Of a DNA stretch of 64,000 bases, positions 1 through 11,692 are shown in pieces. The stretch is from Agrostemma githago. Taxonomy: Eukaryota > Streptophyta > Magnoliopsida > Caryophyllales > Caryophyllaceae. Below the pieces are notes generated by a model, which worked only from the letters and a program-made list of their open reading frames with translations, was not told the origin of the DNA and ran no database searches. The stretch is from assembly GCA_958450325.1 (NCBI GenBank), contig OY288247.1:61817701-61881700 (forward strand), in the 5' to 3' direction. How positions within the stretch are numbered: position 1 is the first letter of the stretch; each line of letters starts with the position of its first letter. A program made the position numbers and the translations under genes.

Positions 1-1095
1 ACAAGGAGCCTGCGTCTAAGCGCCTGGGAGAAAAGCAGGGCGGAGTCTTCTCCAGGTTAACGCCAGCTGTGAAGGGACAGCCAGCTCCAGGGCTGTCTCA
101 AAGCCTGCAATCTAGGCTTAACCGGGGGCAGCCGCTCGAATCAAGATATCACCAGGATGACAATCTCGGTCAGTCCCGGAGGAAGCGGTCCAGGCAACCC
201 TCCCCTGACACGGAGGACGAAGCAACGAGCAGGCGACCACCAAAGCACCGCTCCCCCAGTACGAGGAAACCGACCCCTAGGCAGTAGGATGTTCACGGTA
301 ACCAGTCTTGGGAAAGAAGATCACGGGTGGTAGGCAGGCCCACGAAGACTCCTCTTCATCCTGACGTACAAGAGTATCCCATCCCGAAGATTAAAATGCC
401 CACAGTCAAGTTTGACGGGAATACAGATCCAGAGGACCATCTAGCGGCATTCGAAAGTCACATGGGCATGTATGACGTGGATGATGCAATCTGGTGCAAA
501 ATCTTCCCGACCACCCTTGTAGGACTTGCACAGGGATGGTTCAGGGACCTTCGCCAGGGGTCGATCAGCTTATTTATAGAGTTAGCCGAGGCATTTCTTG
601 AGCAATACGCAGGGAACAAGAAGAGACGGCTCACTCGGTATGACCTAATGACCTTAAAACAGAACAAGGGCGAGAGCGTCAGGGAGTACCTAAAGAGATT
701 CGACTTGTCCTACCAACAAGTCAGGGAGATTGATGATTCAACTGCTGCCTACGCCCTGACAATCTCCCTGCTCCCAGGGGAGATGAAGAACCAGATGATC
801 AGGGCCCAGCCCGAAACCTTGGCCAAAGCCAGAAAAATTGCCGAAGGGTTCATTCTGCAAGAAGAGTTTCACAGCCTGCCGGACACCCCTGCAGGCCAAG
901 CAAGACCGCAGGGTGGACGGGGCAGGAACGAGCCAGGCAAGCAAAAAAAGGAGGGGGATACCCCCAAGAAAGAGCGCACAGCTTACCAGCCAAGGTTTGA
1001 CAGCTACACGGCCCTCAACAGGCCGAGGGCAGAAATCTTCGAGCTGGAGAAGGAAACAGCAAAATGGAATCGCCCAAATAAACCGCGCATCAAAC
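1..1095 (+). pseudogene. Tat-lineage Ty3/Gypsy gag fragment (truncated)
   Basis: An open frame in phase with position 69 encodes a basic Arg/Ser/Pro-rich stretch, has a stop at 285-287, and resumes at 327 with a Retrotrans_gag-type capsid domain. Recognisable family motifs are KFDGNTDPEDHL, a WFRDL block and the LKQNKGESVREY block. This gag would form the virus-like particle shell of a Tat/Ogre/Retand-type element. After the K-WNRP-K segment near 1090 the expected CCHC zinc-knuckle region is missing and the sequence changes to an unrelated Athila gag in another frame. The 5' end lies outside the window. It is dead: one internal stop and no C-terminus. The lineage call rests on motif recognition, not alignment. 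Confidence 0.72.
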
Positions 1096-1108
1096 TGCTC
1101 TTCCTAAG

Positions 1109-2341
1109 TTGGTTAAGAGACCAACTGCCACTCAAGGTAAGTTTGAGATTCGACCCGCCTTTATCACTTTGGTGGAGAAGAATCAATTTGGTGGTGACCC
1201 TAAGGAGGATCCTCACAAGCATATGAGGATTTTTACTGATTATTGCTCCACGATTCCACTTCCGGCCGGGGTAACTCAAGAAGAAGTCATGGAGATGCTC
1301 TTCATGTTCTCATTACGGGATTCCGCTAGGGAGTGGATAACGGACCTCGATAAAGTCACCGAGGGGATCACCGATTGGAATTCTCTTGCCCTTGCCTTCT
1401 ACAAGCACTATTACCCTCCACAAAAGACGAACATGCTCCGAAGTCAAATCACGAATTTTCGTCAAACTCCGAACGAGAATATTCATGAAGCGTGGGAGCG
1501 GTTTAAGAAGCTTGTGAAGGAATGCCCGCACCATAGTTTTCAGGTTTGGTTTCTTTGTAACCAATTTTATAACGGGTTGTATGATGATTGCAGGAGTACA
1601 CTTGATTCGGCATGTAATGGGCGATTCCAATGTAACGTGGATGATGATAAGGCTTGGCAAACAATAGAGGAGATGGCATCTCATCACTCCCGATGGGGTA
1701 ATCCGCGTGGTAATACTCGATCAAATTTCGGTGAAAGTGGGTCCTCTAATGCCGTGGCTATTCAATTAGCCGCTTTGGCTAAGAGGTTTGATGCATTTGA
1801 AGTGTCGAATTCTCAAGGGGGAGGAGGTATGCATCAAGTACATGTCATGCAAGATTATGCATGTGTTCGTTGTGGTGTCGTGGACCACCAAGCTCAAGAT
1901 TGCCTAGGCTCCATAGAACAGGTGAATGCGTTCCATTCTATGCGCCCACGTTATCCATATACGAACCAGCCGGGCTATAATGCATCTCTTTTGTCTTACA
2001 GGAGTACTAATGTCTTGAACCCGCCTATTACACCACCCTATGTGCCCCCGCACAAGCAGCATCTCCAGAATCAGCAGAATTTCCAGAATCAAGGAAATTT
2101 TCAGAACCAGCAGCAATTCCATAATCAAAGGAATTTCCAAAATCAGGGAAATTTTCAGCAGCGACCTCACTCAGGTCAACATCAACAAAATTTTGGCAAT
2201 ACTAATCAGAACTTCGAGAATTCTCATCAGAATTTCGATACTAGTCAGCAGAACTTTGGCCAATCCTCAACACAAGCTCAAGGTAATTCTTCTTCTTCGT
2301 CGAGTTCTAATGAAATGACTGAGCTTCGTAATATGATGTAG
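1109..2341 (+). pseudogene. gag: Athila gag (capsid/nucleocapsid)
   Basis: The frame begins without a proper start because the N-terminus is lost. It carries the Athila capsid region, including the AREWITDL and FYKHYYPP blocks and the HEAWERFKKL helix. A CCHC zinc knuckle follows (C-V-R-C, then H and C, around 1858-1905) and would bind element RNA. From about 2050 to 2300 the protein is extremely Asn/Gln/Phe-rich, with imperfect FQNQ-type repeats. A TAG at 2339-2341 interrupts a frame that continues directly into the downstream polyprotein, so gag and pol were originally one ORF. The stop looks like a point mutation. Confidence 0.85.
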
Positions 2342-4285
2342 ATGATGGCCAAGACCCAGGACTCTATGATGGCTCAAATGCAAAAGAATGATCAAGCCAA
2401 GGATAATGCCATCAAGAATTTGGAGAACCAAGTGGGACATCTTGCCGCGTCACATGCAACGCGTCAACAAGGTAAACTCCCTTCTCAAGGTGATCAACAA
2501 CATGATACGGCTAATGCGATCACTCTTCATAGTGGCACACACTATGAGGGTCCGTCGATGCCTAAGGACGATACACCGGCTGGGAAGGAGGAGGTTATAG
2601 TGGAAGATGTCAATGAGGATGTTATTGTGGAAACTCCAAGTGATGAGCGAGTTCCACCACCCACTACTCCCGTTCCCACTCCTACTAGTCCAACAATCCA
2701 AGTACCATTCCCGGGTCAATTGAAGAATCGGAAAGAGACTACCCAATTTGGCAAATTCATGGAGGTTGTGAAGAATTTGCAGGTTACGGTCCCATTTACC
2801 GAGCTCATTATGCAAGTCCCATCCTATACTAAATTTATGAAGGACATCTTGACTCGGAAGAGAAGCATTGGTGAGGTAGAAACCGTCGCTCTTACTGCAG
2901 AGTGTAGTGCATTTTTACAGAACAAGGCCCCACCGAAGCTAAAGGACCCCGGTAGTTTTTTGATTCCTTGCACTATTGGCACCTTATCGATTGATAAGGC
3001 TTTATATGATTTAGGTGCTAGTGTAAGTGTCATGCCTTACTCCATTTGTGAAAAACTTAATATGGGTCCTCTTAAGTGTACTAGTGTCACTTTGCAGATG
3101 GCGAATCGTTCCATAAAACGCCCTTTGGGAGTTTTAGAAGACGTGCCCGTTAGAGTTGGAAAAATTTTTATCCCGATTGATTTTATCGTCCTTGACATGG
3201 CCGAGGACACCCAAATTCCCATAATTTTGGGAAGGCCATTTTTGCACACCGTCGGCGCGGTGATTGATGTCAAGAACGGTAAATTTACTTTGGAAGTGGG
3301 TGGAGACACCATTGTTTTCTGCTTAGATAGTACACTTAAGAACCCGATGGTAACGGATTCTTGTTGCATGATTGATGTTGTGGATGTTTTAGTTCATGAT
3401 TCTATGGAGGCGTCCCTTATACGGGATCCCTTAGAAGCTTTGATATGTTTGGAAGCGTGTGCAGGTGATGCTTCCGTTGACTCTGCTATTGTTGATGCCT
3501 TAGAAGCTGCTTTGGAAGGAAGGATGCTCACGGAGGAGCAAGGTGTCGATGTAACCAACATCGTACACACCTTATTTGCAATAGACATAACCGTCCCGGA
3601 GCGTAAGCCACTTCCGTCTCACCTAAAATATGCATTTTTAGACGATACCGAGAGCTTTCCCGTGATTGTAAGTGTCGATTTAACTGAGCAACAACTTTCT
3701 GATTTGTTAGTTGTTTTAAAGAAAAATAGGAAAGCTTTGGGGTATAGTCTTGATGACTTGAAGGGAATCAGTCCCGATTTCTGTATGAATAGAATTAATC
3801 TTGAGAAAGGTCATCGTCCTTGTGTCCAGGGTCAACGTAAGTTGAACCCGAATATGCAAGAGGTTGTTAAAAAGGAAGTTATGAAATTGTTGGATGGGGG
3901 AATTATTTATGCGGTTCCCGATTCAAAGTGGGTGAGTCCGGTACAAGTTGTACCTAAGAAGGGAGGGACTAATGTGGTCCCGAATGAGAAGAATGAGTTA
4001 ATCCCTGCACGAATTGTGACGGGATGGAGAATGTGCATAGACTATAGAAAGTTGAACACCGCTACCCTTAAAGACCATTTCCCGTTACCATTTATCGACC
4101 AAATGCTTGAGAGACTAGCTTCTCACAAGTATTTTTGCTATTTAGATGGATATTTGGGATTTTTCCAAATCCCGATACACCCCGCCGACCAAGAAAAGAC
4201 CACGTTTACTTGTCCCTATGGCACTTTCGCATATCGCAGAATGTCATTCGGGCAATGTAACGCACCCGCCACCTTTCAAAGATGA
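2342..4285 (+). pseudogene. pol: Athila gag-pol: linker, aspartic protease, N-terminal RT
   Basis: The frame continues from gag without a shift. A Gln-rich linker leads to the retropepsin core near 3010-3045, D-L-G-A-S-V-S-V-M-P, which keeps the catalytic Asp. The flap and ILGRPF block (about 3220-3240) are typical of Athila proteases. The RT starts near 3890, with the WVSPVQVVPKKGG block, the CIDYRKLN block and the LDGYLGFFQIPI block holding the first catalytic Asp. A Leu sits where Ser is usual in that last block. The frame ends at a TGA (4283-4285) just after the NAPATFQR motif, where related elements have a sense codon. Confidence 0.88.
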
Positions 4286-4600
4286 ATGATGAGCATCCTT
4301 TCCGACTACATCGAGTCCATTATAGAAGTGTTTATGGACGACTTTAGTGTGTATGGTATGAGTTTTTCAGCTTGTCTAGCTAACTTAGATACCATTTTAA
4401 ACCGATGTGTCGAGGTCAGTTTGGTCTTGAATTGGAAAAAGTGTCATTTTATGGTCACTGAGGGTGTAGTTTTGGGTCATGTGGTTTCCGAAAAGGGCAT
4501 TCAGGTGGATAAAGCAAAGGTGCAAGTGATTGAGCAATTACCCTTGCCAGTTAATGTGAAGGGAGTGAGAAGTTTCCTTGGTCATGCGGGATTTTATGCC
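4286..4600 (+). pseudogene. pol: Athila RT, C-terminal half
   Basis: Same frame as the preceding segment, after the TGA. It contains the catalytic F-M-D-D box (about 4330-4342), equivalent to YMDD, the GHVVSEKGI block, and the [11 protein letters not shown] block that closes the RT palm and connection. Just past GHAGFY the homology passes to another frame, which begins around 4597. This indicates a one-base frameshift, and the original frame ends in a stop at 4628-4630. Confidence 0.85.
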
Positions 4601-5423
4601 GCTTTATCAAGGACTTTTCAAAATTGTTAAGCCACTTACACAATTACTCCTAAAGGATGCCCCTTTCGATTTTACTGATGAGTGTGTGGAAGCTTTTAAC
4701 AGGATTAAGCAGGCCCTCATTTCTGCTCCGATTATTCAGTCACCGGATTGGAATTTGCCATTCGAGATAATGTGTGACGCGAGTGATTATGCTGTGGGAG
4801 CGGTTTTGGGCCAGAGGAAGGACAAGGTCTTGCATGCTATATACTATGCTAGCAAAACACTTGATAATGCTCAAGTAAACTATGCAACCACCGAGAAGGA
4901 ATTGCTAGCTATAATATATGCTTTGGAAAAATTCAGAACTTATTTGGTTGGATCGGAAGTCATTGTTTTCACCGATCACGCGGCTCTTAAGTACCTCCTT
5001 GCCAAGAAAGAAGCGAAGCCCCGACTACTTTGATGGATCTTACTACTCCAAGAATTTGATTTGTCGATCCGGGATAAGAAGGGAGCGGAAAATGCCGTTG
5101 CGGATCATTTATCGAGGCTTAGAGTTGAGGAGGAAGGAGTTGTCATCCCCATAGATGACTCTTTTCCCGATGATTATCTCATGGCCTTAACTACCGGTGA
5201 AAGCAAAGGACCTTGGTATGCGGATTATGCTAATTATTTAGTTGGCAAGGTATTACCTTCTGATCTTTCTTATCAGCAAAAGAAAAAATTTCTACATGAT
5301 GTCCGACAATTTTTCTGGGATGACCCTTATTTATTTAAGGAGTGTGCCGATGGTATCTTCCGTCGATGTATTCCTCAATGGGAAGTTCAAGAAGTTCTAG
5401 AGAGCTGTCATTCATCACCATAA
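4578..5423 (+). pseudogene. pol: Athila RNase H and integrase zinc-finger region
   Basis: The post-frameshift frame encodes the RT connection ([15 protein letters not shown]) and then a Ty3-type RNase H. The D in [14 protein letters not shown], the E in TTEKELLAI and the D in [10 protein letters not shown] are visible. A TGA at 5031-5033 falls where the family has Trp. Downstream in the same frame are the DHLSRL block and the beginning of the integrase HHCC finger. A TAA at 5421-5423 breaks the frame between the zinc-finger His residues. Confidence 0.85.
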
Positions 5424-6506
5424 GGTGGCCATCATGGACCGAGCCGAACCACGGCTAAGGTCCTCCAGTCGGGATTTTACTGGCCAACCTTATTCCGGGA
5501 TGCCCAAGCTTTTATTATGTCCTGCGACACATGTCAAAGGACCGGTAATATTTCTAGGAGGCATGAGATGCCTCAAAATGGGATTCTCGAGGTAGAAATT
5601 TTTGATGTCTGGGGTGTAGACTATCAAGGCCCGTTCCCGTCATCCAAGGGCAACCGATATATTTTGGTTGCGGTTGATTATGTCTCCAAGTGGGTGGGGG
5701 CGGTAGCATCTCCTGCTAATGATGCTAGAACGATGATTTCTTTGTTTAAAAAGACTATTTTTCCCCGCTTTGGTGTTCCAAGGGCGATTATTAGTGATGG
5801 TGGAAGCCATTTTCATGAGAAGCGACTTGATGCTTTACTTGCTAAGTACGGTGTCTCTCACCGTACCGGTCTTGCCTATCACCCTCAAACGAGTGGGCAA
5901 GTTGAGGTGTCCAATAGGGAAATCAAGTCTATTATTCAGAAGGTCGTGTCCAAAGCTCGAAAGGATTGGAGCTCTAAGCTAGATGATACACTATGGGCCT
6001 ATCGTACCGCCTTTAAAACGCCTATTGGTACTTCGCCTTACCGATTGGTCTATGGCAAGTCATGCCATTTACCGGTCGAGCTTGAGTACAAGGCTTGGTG
6101 GGCGATCAAGGAGCTTAACTTGGATCCGCATTTGGGTGGGGAGAAGAGACTCATGCAGCTGAATGAGTTGGAGGAATTGCGTCTTGGTGCCTATGATAGT
6201 GCTCGAGTTTATAAGGAGCACACCAAGCGGTGGCATGACAAGCATATCCTTCACCGTGAGTTCAATGTGGGGGATAAGGTATTATTATTCAATTCTAGGC
6301 TCCGGTTGTTTCCCGGAAAGTTAAAATCTCGTTGGTCCGGACCTTTTTCTGTCACCCATGTGGGTAAATTTGACTCGATTGAAGTCGAGAATGATTTAGG
6401 TGAACGATTCAAGGTAAATGGTCAACGATTGAAGTTATATCATGAAGGTGCTCACGTTGGAGCTATTGAAGTTATACAACTTCATCCCGTTCCTTCTTCC
6501 CACTAA
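5424..6506 (+). pseudogene. pol: Athila integrase
   Basis: Continues the frame of the RNase H segment. It holds the second half of the zinc finger (C-x-x-C in MSCDTCQR, about 5517-5540), then the catalytic core: Asp in GVDYQGPF, Asp in ISDGGSHF and Glu in SGQVEVSN, the D,D-35-E triad. The C-terminal part has the [17 protein letters not shown] and [12 protein letters not shown]-type motifs, which would contact LTR ends. No chromodomain follows, consistent with the Athila clade. The reading frame stops normally at 6504-6506 and this segment has no further lesion. Confidence 0.9.
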
Positions 6507-7239
6507 ATCGAGAAGTTCATCCAAGTCGTGCGAGACTCTAAACCAGCGCTACCGGGAGGCAGCCCGAATATGTGAATAATTTCCCTCGTTTTTGTTTTTT
6601 TTGTTATTTTAGTTGTCTTAGTGAGGATGAGAGGAAGGACTAACGTTCTTGGAGATGCGCAGAATCATCGGAAATAACTCGAATTGAGAATATTAAGGAA
6701 AAAGGAGAAGAAAAAAATTCACCGTGCTCTTGATTTTATAGCAGGTCACCTCAGCCTAGGCCTAGGGGGCCTATCGACTTTAGGGGCCGAGACACGAAAT
6801 GAGTTTGAGTGATAATAGAGTGGTTTGTGCGCCTTAGCCTGTGCCCAGGCCCCCTATTAACTTCAGGGGTCGAGGCACAAAGAAAATTGGAGAAAAAGTC
6901 GGGCAAAATCTCGAAAAAATGAAGGATTTGTGCAGTCCGGCCGGTCAACCGGCCCCCGGTCCATACCGACTGAGCTGTGAGAGGAATATTTGATTAAAAA
7001 TTCGAAAATTAAGGGAAGGTTCATCAGGCCGGCCAGCCGGCCGCCGGTCCAGACCGGCCGGGTCGCCCAACACATCCCCAAACTCAATTTTCTCGTGAAG
7101 CATTCAGTCATTTGCCCCTCCCTCTCTTCTCTCTCATCTCCCAAACCCCAACCTTTTCAATTCCCAGCTTCATTCATCCCCATCTTCACTCTCTTCACCT
7201 CAAAATTTCCCCATATTTCCCCCAAGTTTGCTACTTTCA
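6507..7239 (+). other. Athila spacer between pol and third ORF, with paired GC-rich repeats
   Basis: No convincing coding sequence. Two sets of imperfect direct repeats stand out. One is a CCTAGG/GGGGCC-type pair at about 6758-6795 and 6838-6880. The other is a GGCCGG-rich pair at about 6936-6975 and 7027-7068. Such spacers are normal in Athila and would hold the splice acceptor for the third ORF. GGCCGGC-rich blocks recur inside the 3' LTR (10660-10690 and 10745-10775). Confidence 0.6.
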
Positions 7240-8811
7240 GCTGATTTGCAATTCCTCCTCGGAACAAGCGCACCAAAAACGACCATGCTCAACCCGATAT
7301 TGATTCGGATCCAGTTTTTCCGGGCGTAATTTTTACCACACTTGACCAAAAGGTACGGTTTCAGAACTTGAGAAAGCGGTCTATTGTTCCTACTCGTTTT
7401 ATCGATCATGATGCTATGAGAACTTTAGACTTAGATTCTGCTTTGGAACTTTTGTGTAAAGGTGTTGGTATGGGTACATTCTTTACTATGCGTCATAATA
7501 CATTTACTCAGCTTACGTTGGAATTTCTGAGTTCATTTGTGGTGACTAAGAATAGACGGTCGGATGCGATTTCTGTTGAGTTCCGTTTACTGAATACTAG
7601 TTTTGCGCTAAATCTGAAGCAGTTTGGGGGATTGTTTTGATCTTAAGGATTATGAGGACCGTTCACCACCCGAGTATGCAAACTTTAGGGTGGGTGATTT
7701 TTGGGAGTGTATTGCGGATGCCCCATACACTACCGCGGGGCATATGAGTTCAAATAATATTCATAACCCGGTCATAAAGGTTTCGTAGAGGTTTATGGGG
7801 TGGACGATTTTTGCTAGAAAGGAGCCACATAATGTGCGCACCGAGGAGATGTCTATTTTGGGCTCGTTTTTGCGGCGTAAGCCGAAGGTGTGGCATATTA
7901 ATATTGCCTATCACCTCGTCCTCCAGTTTAGGAGAATTGCTACGGCCGTTGCCGATGTTCCTATTTATATAGGCGGGTTAGTCACGCATTTAGTACTTCG
8001 GTTGACCACTTTTCGCGAAGCGGATCATGATCCGGTCCCGGGCAAGATTACCCTTAGCCTCCGATATTTGGCTTCTCTTAACTGGATTTCTTCTAGGCAC
8101 CAGAATCGTTGGGCTTGGCTTATTCATGAGCAGGCGACTATTATTTTGCAAGCCGGGTCAGTTTTGTCACTTGAGGCTGATCAGCCTAATTATTTATTAC
8201 CCGTCGCTGCCCCTAGCTCTCTTCCTTCGTCGCATGCTGTTACCTATACTCGTCGTCCCACGAGCGTGCCCAGTACCTCCCAACCCGCCTCTGAGCCCGG
8301 TCCATCTCAGCCTGCTCCCGAGACCACCACCACTACTACTTTTGAGCAGTCCCCTCCACCACCCCAGTATGCTCCCCTCCATCCCGATCTGATTGCATGG
8401 ATGGAGCGCATGGAGTTGAGTGCCGGTTCGTCCCGTTCTGATTTTGATACTTTTCGCACGGAGACTCGTGATGACACCGCTGCTACTCACGCTCGCCTAG
8501 ACAGGTTATATGTTGATCAGTGTCTCGAGATGTATCCCGTTTATGATGACTATGCTAGGCGTGCTGCTGTGCCACCACAGGGCCCTTACCCCTCATACTT
8601 TTCGTGGCCCGTGGGTGGTTATACTGACCCTTCGATTCATGGCGGCTTCCATCTTCACACTGATTATTTCAGTGCCCCGACGGGCCCTGCTTTTGGAGCC
8701 GCTAGTGATTATCAAGGGGTGGTTGGTATACGGGTGGTGCATCTGGCTCCGGGACTGCTGCAAATGATGATATGGAGGATGATGATTTCGGTGATGATGA
8801 TGATCAGTAGC
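7240..8811 (+). pseudogene. Athila third ORF (ATHILA/env-like), broken
   Basis: Three consecutive frames together read as the protein found downstream of pol in Athila elements (ATHILA family, sometimes called env-like). Characteristic blocks are the RFIDHDAMRTL region, the LTLEFLSS motif near 7515, a PYTTAGHMSS stretch near 7725 and the VWHINIAYHLV region near 7890. The last third is Pro/Ser/Thr-rich and ends in an acidic Asp tail. Lesions are a frameshift at the TGA 7638-7640, a stop at 7786-7788 and a frameshift in the G run near 8716. The product's function is unknown. No convincing signal peptide or membrane anchor is seen in the native frames. Confidence 0.75.
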
Positions 8812-10351
8812 GGATTGTTGATTCCGCTACCTCTCCGTGTGTATATTTGGTATGTCTTTCCTCTATCCTCGGGTTTTATTTGTGTCCCCCCACCAATTTT
8901 GAATCTGTATGATATGGACATTGAGGACAATGTCGAGTCTAGCGTGGGGGAGTTTTTAGTATTTCTAGTTTTATTTCCTTGAGTCTTAGTGTTTGTCTAT
9001 GATACCGATTATGCAGCAATGATGATAACTTGCACTCTTTAGGCTACCTACTCATTCTTAATTGGCATTCATTTGACCTTTGTTATGTGGAATAATGATT
9101 AATCGATAAGTTTTTCAACCAACTGAGCTATAATTTGTGGTTCCCATTTAGACCGACCTTGCATCTAGGCTTTAGCTACAAAATTGGTGAGATTTAGAGC
9201 CTCCTATAGCCAGTACATTCATACCTGGCTACCACTTAGGTTGTGTGTGTAGGTCTCCTCGTGGAATATGCTATGTCAGTACGCATAAGTATGGTGTTTG
9301 CCCCTTTATTTTGACTAACTTGCCTAGTGATCATTTTTGGGACATTTTCATTTTTCATCTATTTCTATCCATTTTCTCCTTGGCTAAAATGTTAAAGGAT
9401 TCACAAAATGAACTACAAAATCAAATTTGCCTACCTAGCCAAGCTTGATGAAGTAGGTCACCTAGTGCGTTCTATGCTCGTTATTGTGTGAATATGGAGA
9501 ATTTTGATGGACGTTTGGATGTGGTTGACTCTGTTTCAAGGGAGTTTTTAGATCTTGTCCGGGTTAATTTGGGTTATTGTATATATTTGCTTCTAATTTC
9601 ATCAAGCTGGGGAAAAAAGTTCAAAAAAAATTGAGAAAAAATCAAAAAAAAAAGGAAGAAAAAAAGAGAAAAAAATAAAAATAAAAAATAAAAAAAGAAG
9701 AAAAAAAGAGAAAAAAATCAAAACAACAAAAATATATTATTCTCGTTACTTTTATTTTCCGTTTACTTGATGAAATTTGAGCACCCTCTTTTGACCCCGG
9801 ACTCGTTCTCGTTGATTGGTGACTTGTACGTTTTGTTTATGAAAGTGGAAGAATTTTTGAGTTGAACATTATTGCACTAGTTAGTTCACTAGCTTGGCTT
9901 TAACCTCACATGACCATATCGATTTCCACCTTCTACCTTGTTATCACCATCTTTGCCTCCCTATGTGATCTTAGCATGTTTTGTAAAAATTTAGAGGTCG
10001 ATACCATACTAGATTGCGGGCATATTTCCATGAGTTGGAGTAGTTGAGCGTTTTCACATATATATTTTTCACATATACACACCCTTCCTAATTGAGCGAT
10101 GAGTGACTCCGTGAGTAGCCTATGCAAGGGTTTTGGTTGAAAATGGGGTTCCTACATATTATGCTTGGTGAAGTTGTATATTTGTTGGTGAATTATTTTT
10201 CCTATTTCCCGTCTTGGAATTCGTTTCTTAGACTTGGTTAGATGTTTGCTACGACGGACTTGGGTATTTGGTTGCCTATTATTTGCTTTGAGTTGTTTCG
10301 GTATTATATTAGTTGTTTTCTTACGGGTCTTGCTTGAGGACAAGCAAGGAA
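8812..10351 (+). other. Athila 3' non-coding region with A-rich tract
   Basis: No ORF with recognisable homology. Purine-rich, A-dominated low-complexity sequence occupies about 9615-9725. The rest is AT-rich sequence typical of the long stretch between the Athila third ORF and the 3' LTR. Confidence 0.6.
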
Positions 10352-10367
10352 TCGGTTCGGGGGAGTT
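10352..10367 (+). promoter_or_regulatory. Polypurine tract region of Athila
   Basis: The segment containing TTCGGGGGAG lies immediately before the TG start of the 3' LTR. In LTR elements this purine-rich stretch resists RNase H and primes plus-strand DNA. Position and composition fit; nothing else was tested. Confidence 0.7.
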
Positions 10368-11692
10368 TGATGTGTCGTGTTTATATAGGTTTATTCCCTC
10401 GATTCCGTTGTCTTTTCCGGTCGGAACGCGCTTTTTAGAGCCGTTTCTTCTAACATTTTGCTTTGAGTGAGTGTTTTTGTAGATTCTACATGATTTCAGG
10501 TCTTTATGTGCATTTACACTCATATCTGGTTAGAAGAACGATCCCGAGACAAAATCCGTGCTTTAGGACGTCTAGGCGAAGAAGAAATGAGAAGTATCGA
10601 TTCATTGGGCCATGGAAAGCGGCCCATTACATCTTCTATTAGTGTTGTGCGCGCCAGCCTGCCCTGACAGGCCGCCTGCTGGCCGGCCGACATGACACAA
10701 AGGCGATTTGAGCTTCATTTTTAGTTGTGCTTCGGCCCCTGCATGTGGCAGGCGGCCTGCCAGCCGGCCGGCGTGACACGCAAGCCCATTTCCGCCTATT
10801 TTTGTATAACTAAGGAGGAGTTGTATTATTGACTACTATCACTTTTCATACTTAGATTATTTTCTTTAGAAAACTCGTGACTCTTAGCATTCTAGCACTC
10901 GGTTTCAACTCGTACTCGATTTCGGTAATTTCGTTTTATACAATTTTCAGTTTTGCGTTTCAATCTTCATCGTAAATTACTTAGTTCGTCGTAATTCTCT
11001 TTATTTGCAATTCGTTGTTCCGTTTAGCTCGTTAGATTTCCGTTCGTTTATCATTAGATTTAATTGATTCACTTTTTATCGTGAATTATATGTATGCAAT
11101 TTTTTGTTTCGTAATCATCATGCGTAGCTAATTTTCTCGCTAGGGTCGAGGGGGATCGATGGATTATTATACGATTATGTTGCTTTGATAATAAATTTAT
11201 AATTATGCTAGTACCACTTTCGCGTGTTTTGTTTGTCGATTAATTTGTTAAAGGCCACAACATTTTAATCTGTTTGGGAAATTCAAGTTCCTGTGCGAAA
11301 GCCGAATTAGGATTAGATCACGCGCGATTTGGTAGGAAGTCTAATAAGTTGTGAGAGCCCGTTAGATTCTTCCTAGGTTGACATGATTCGAGAGAACGTG
11401 TTATAGCCGACTAGCATGTTTATGTGTTTATTATTATTGTCTTGTTGAGCATCTATTGTGAACCCGTGACCTTAGTTTTCTTCTTATTGTTAGATTCGAT
11501 TATTTATTATCGCATTTTAGTAGTCTTTTATTTATTTTCCATCAATCAACCGGTTAGAGCATTTTAGAATCGCCATAGCTAATTGAAGAAAATTGACTGT
11601 TTCCCTGTGGATTCGATACCTTGCTTGCCGCTAACTTCTTGTTAATAGCATTAGGTCTATCTTGATTGGGTAAGGCGACTTAACCCATATCA
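10368..11692 (+). repeat. Athila 3' LTR
   Basis: Starts TGATGTG directly after the polypurine tract and ends ...CATATCA, giving short TGAT/ATCA inverted termini. The length of 1325 bp is usual for Athila. It carries two GGCCGGC-rich blocks (about 10660-10690 and 10745-10775). The partner LTR is outside the window or deleted, so LTR identity and target-site duplication cannot be checked. The bases after the end are GAAAA. Confidence 0.75.

Larger units (their letters stand above)
1096..11692 (+). mobile_element. Athila-type Ty3/Gypsy retrotransposon, 5'-truncated and inactive
   Basis: The order gag, aspartic protease, RT, RNase H, integrase, a third ORF, a long non-coding region, a polypurine tract and a TG...CA LTR is that of the Athila clade. 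The integrase has no chromodomain, as expected. The 5' LTR, primer-binding site and start of gag are missing because the left end is joined to a Tat gag fragment. I count in-frame stops at 2339, 4283, 5031 and 5421, a frameshift near 4600, and two frameshifts plus one stop in the third ORF, so the copy cannot move by itself. Divergence from a 5' LTR cannot be used for dating because that LTR is absent. Confidence 0.85.

Noticed and set aside
7795..8982. Third Athila ORF as an envelope glycoprotein with membrane segment
   Set aside because: The hydrophobic tail at 8716-8982 arises only after a frameshift. The native frame ends in an acidic tail at 8811, so a transmembrane claim is not supported.
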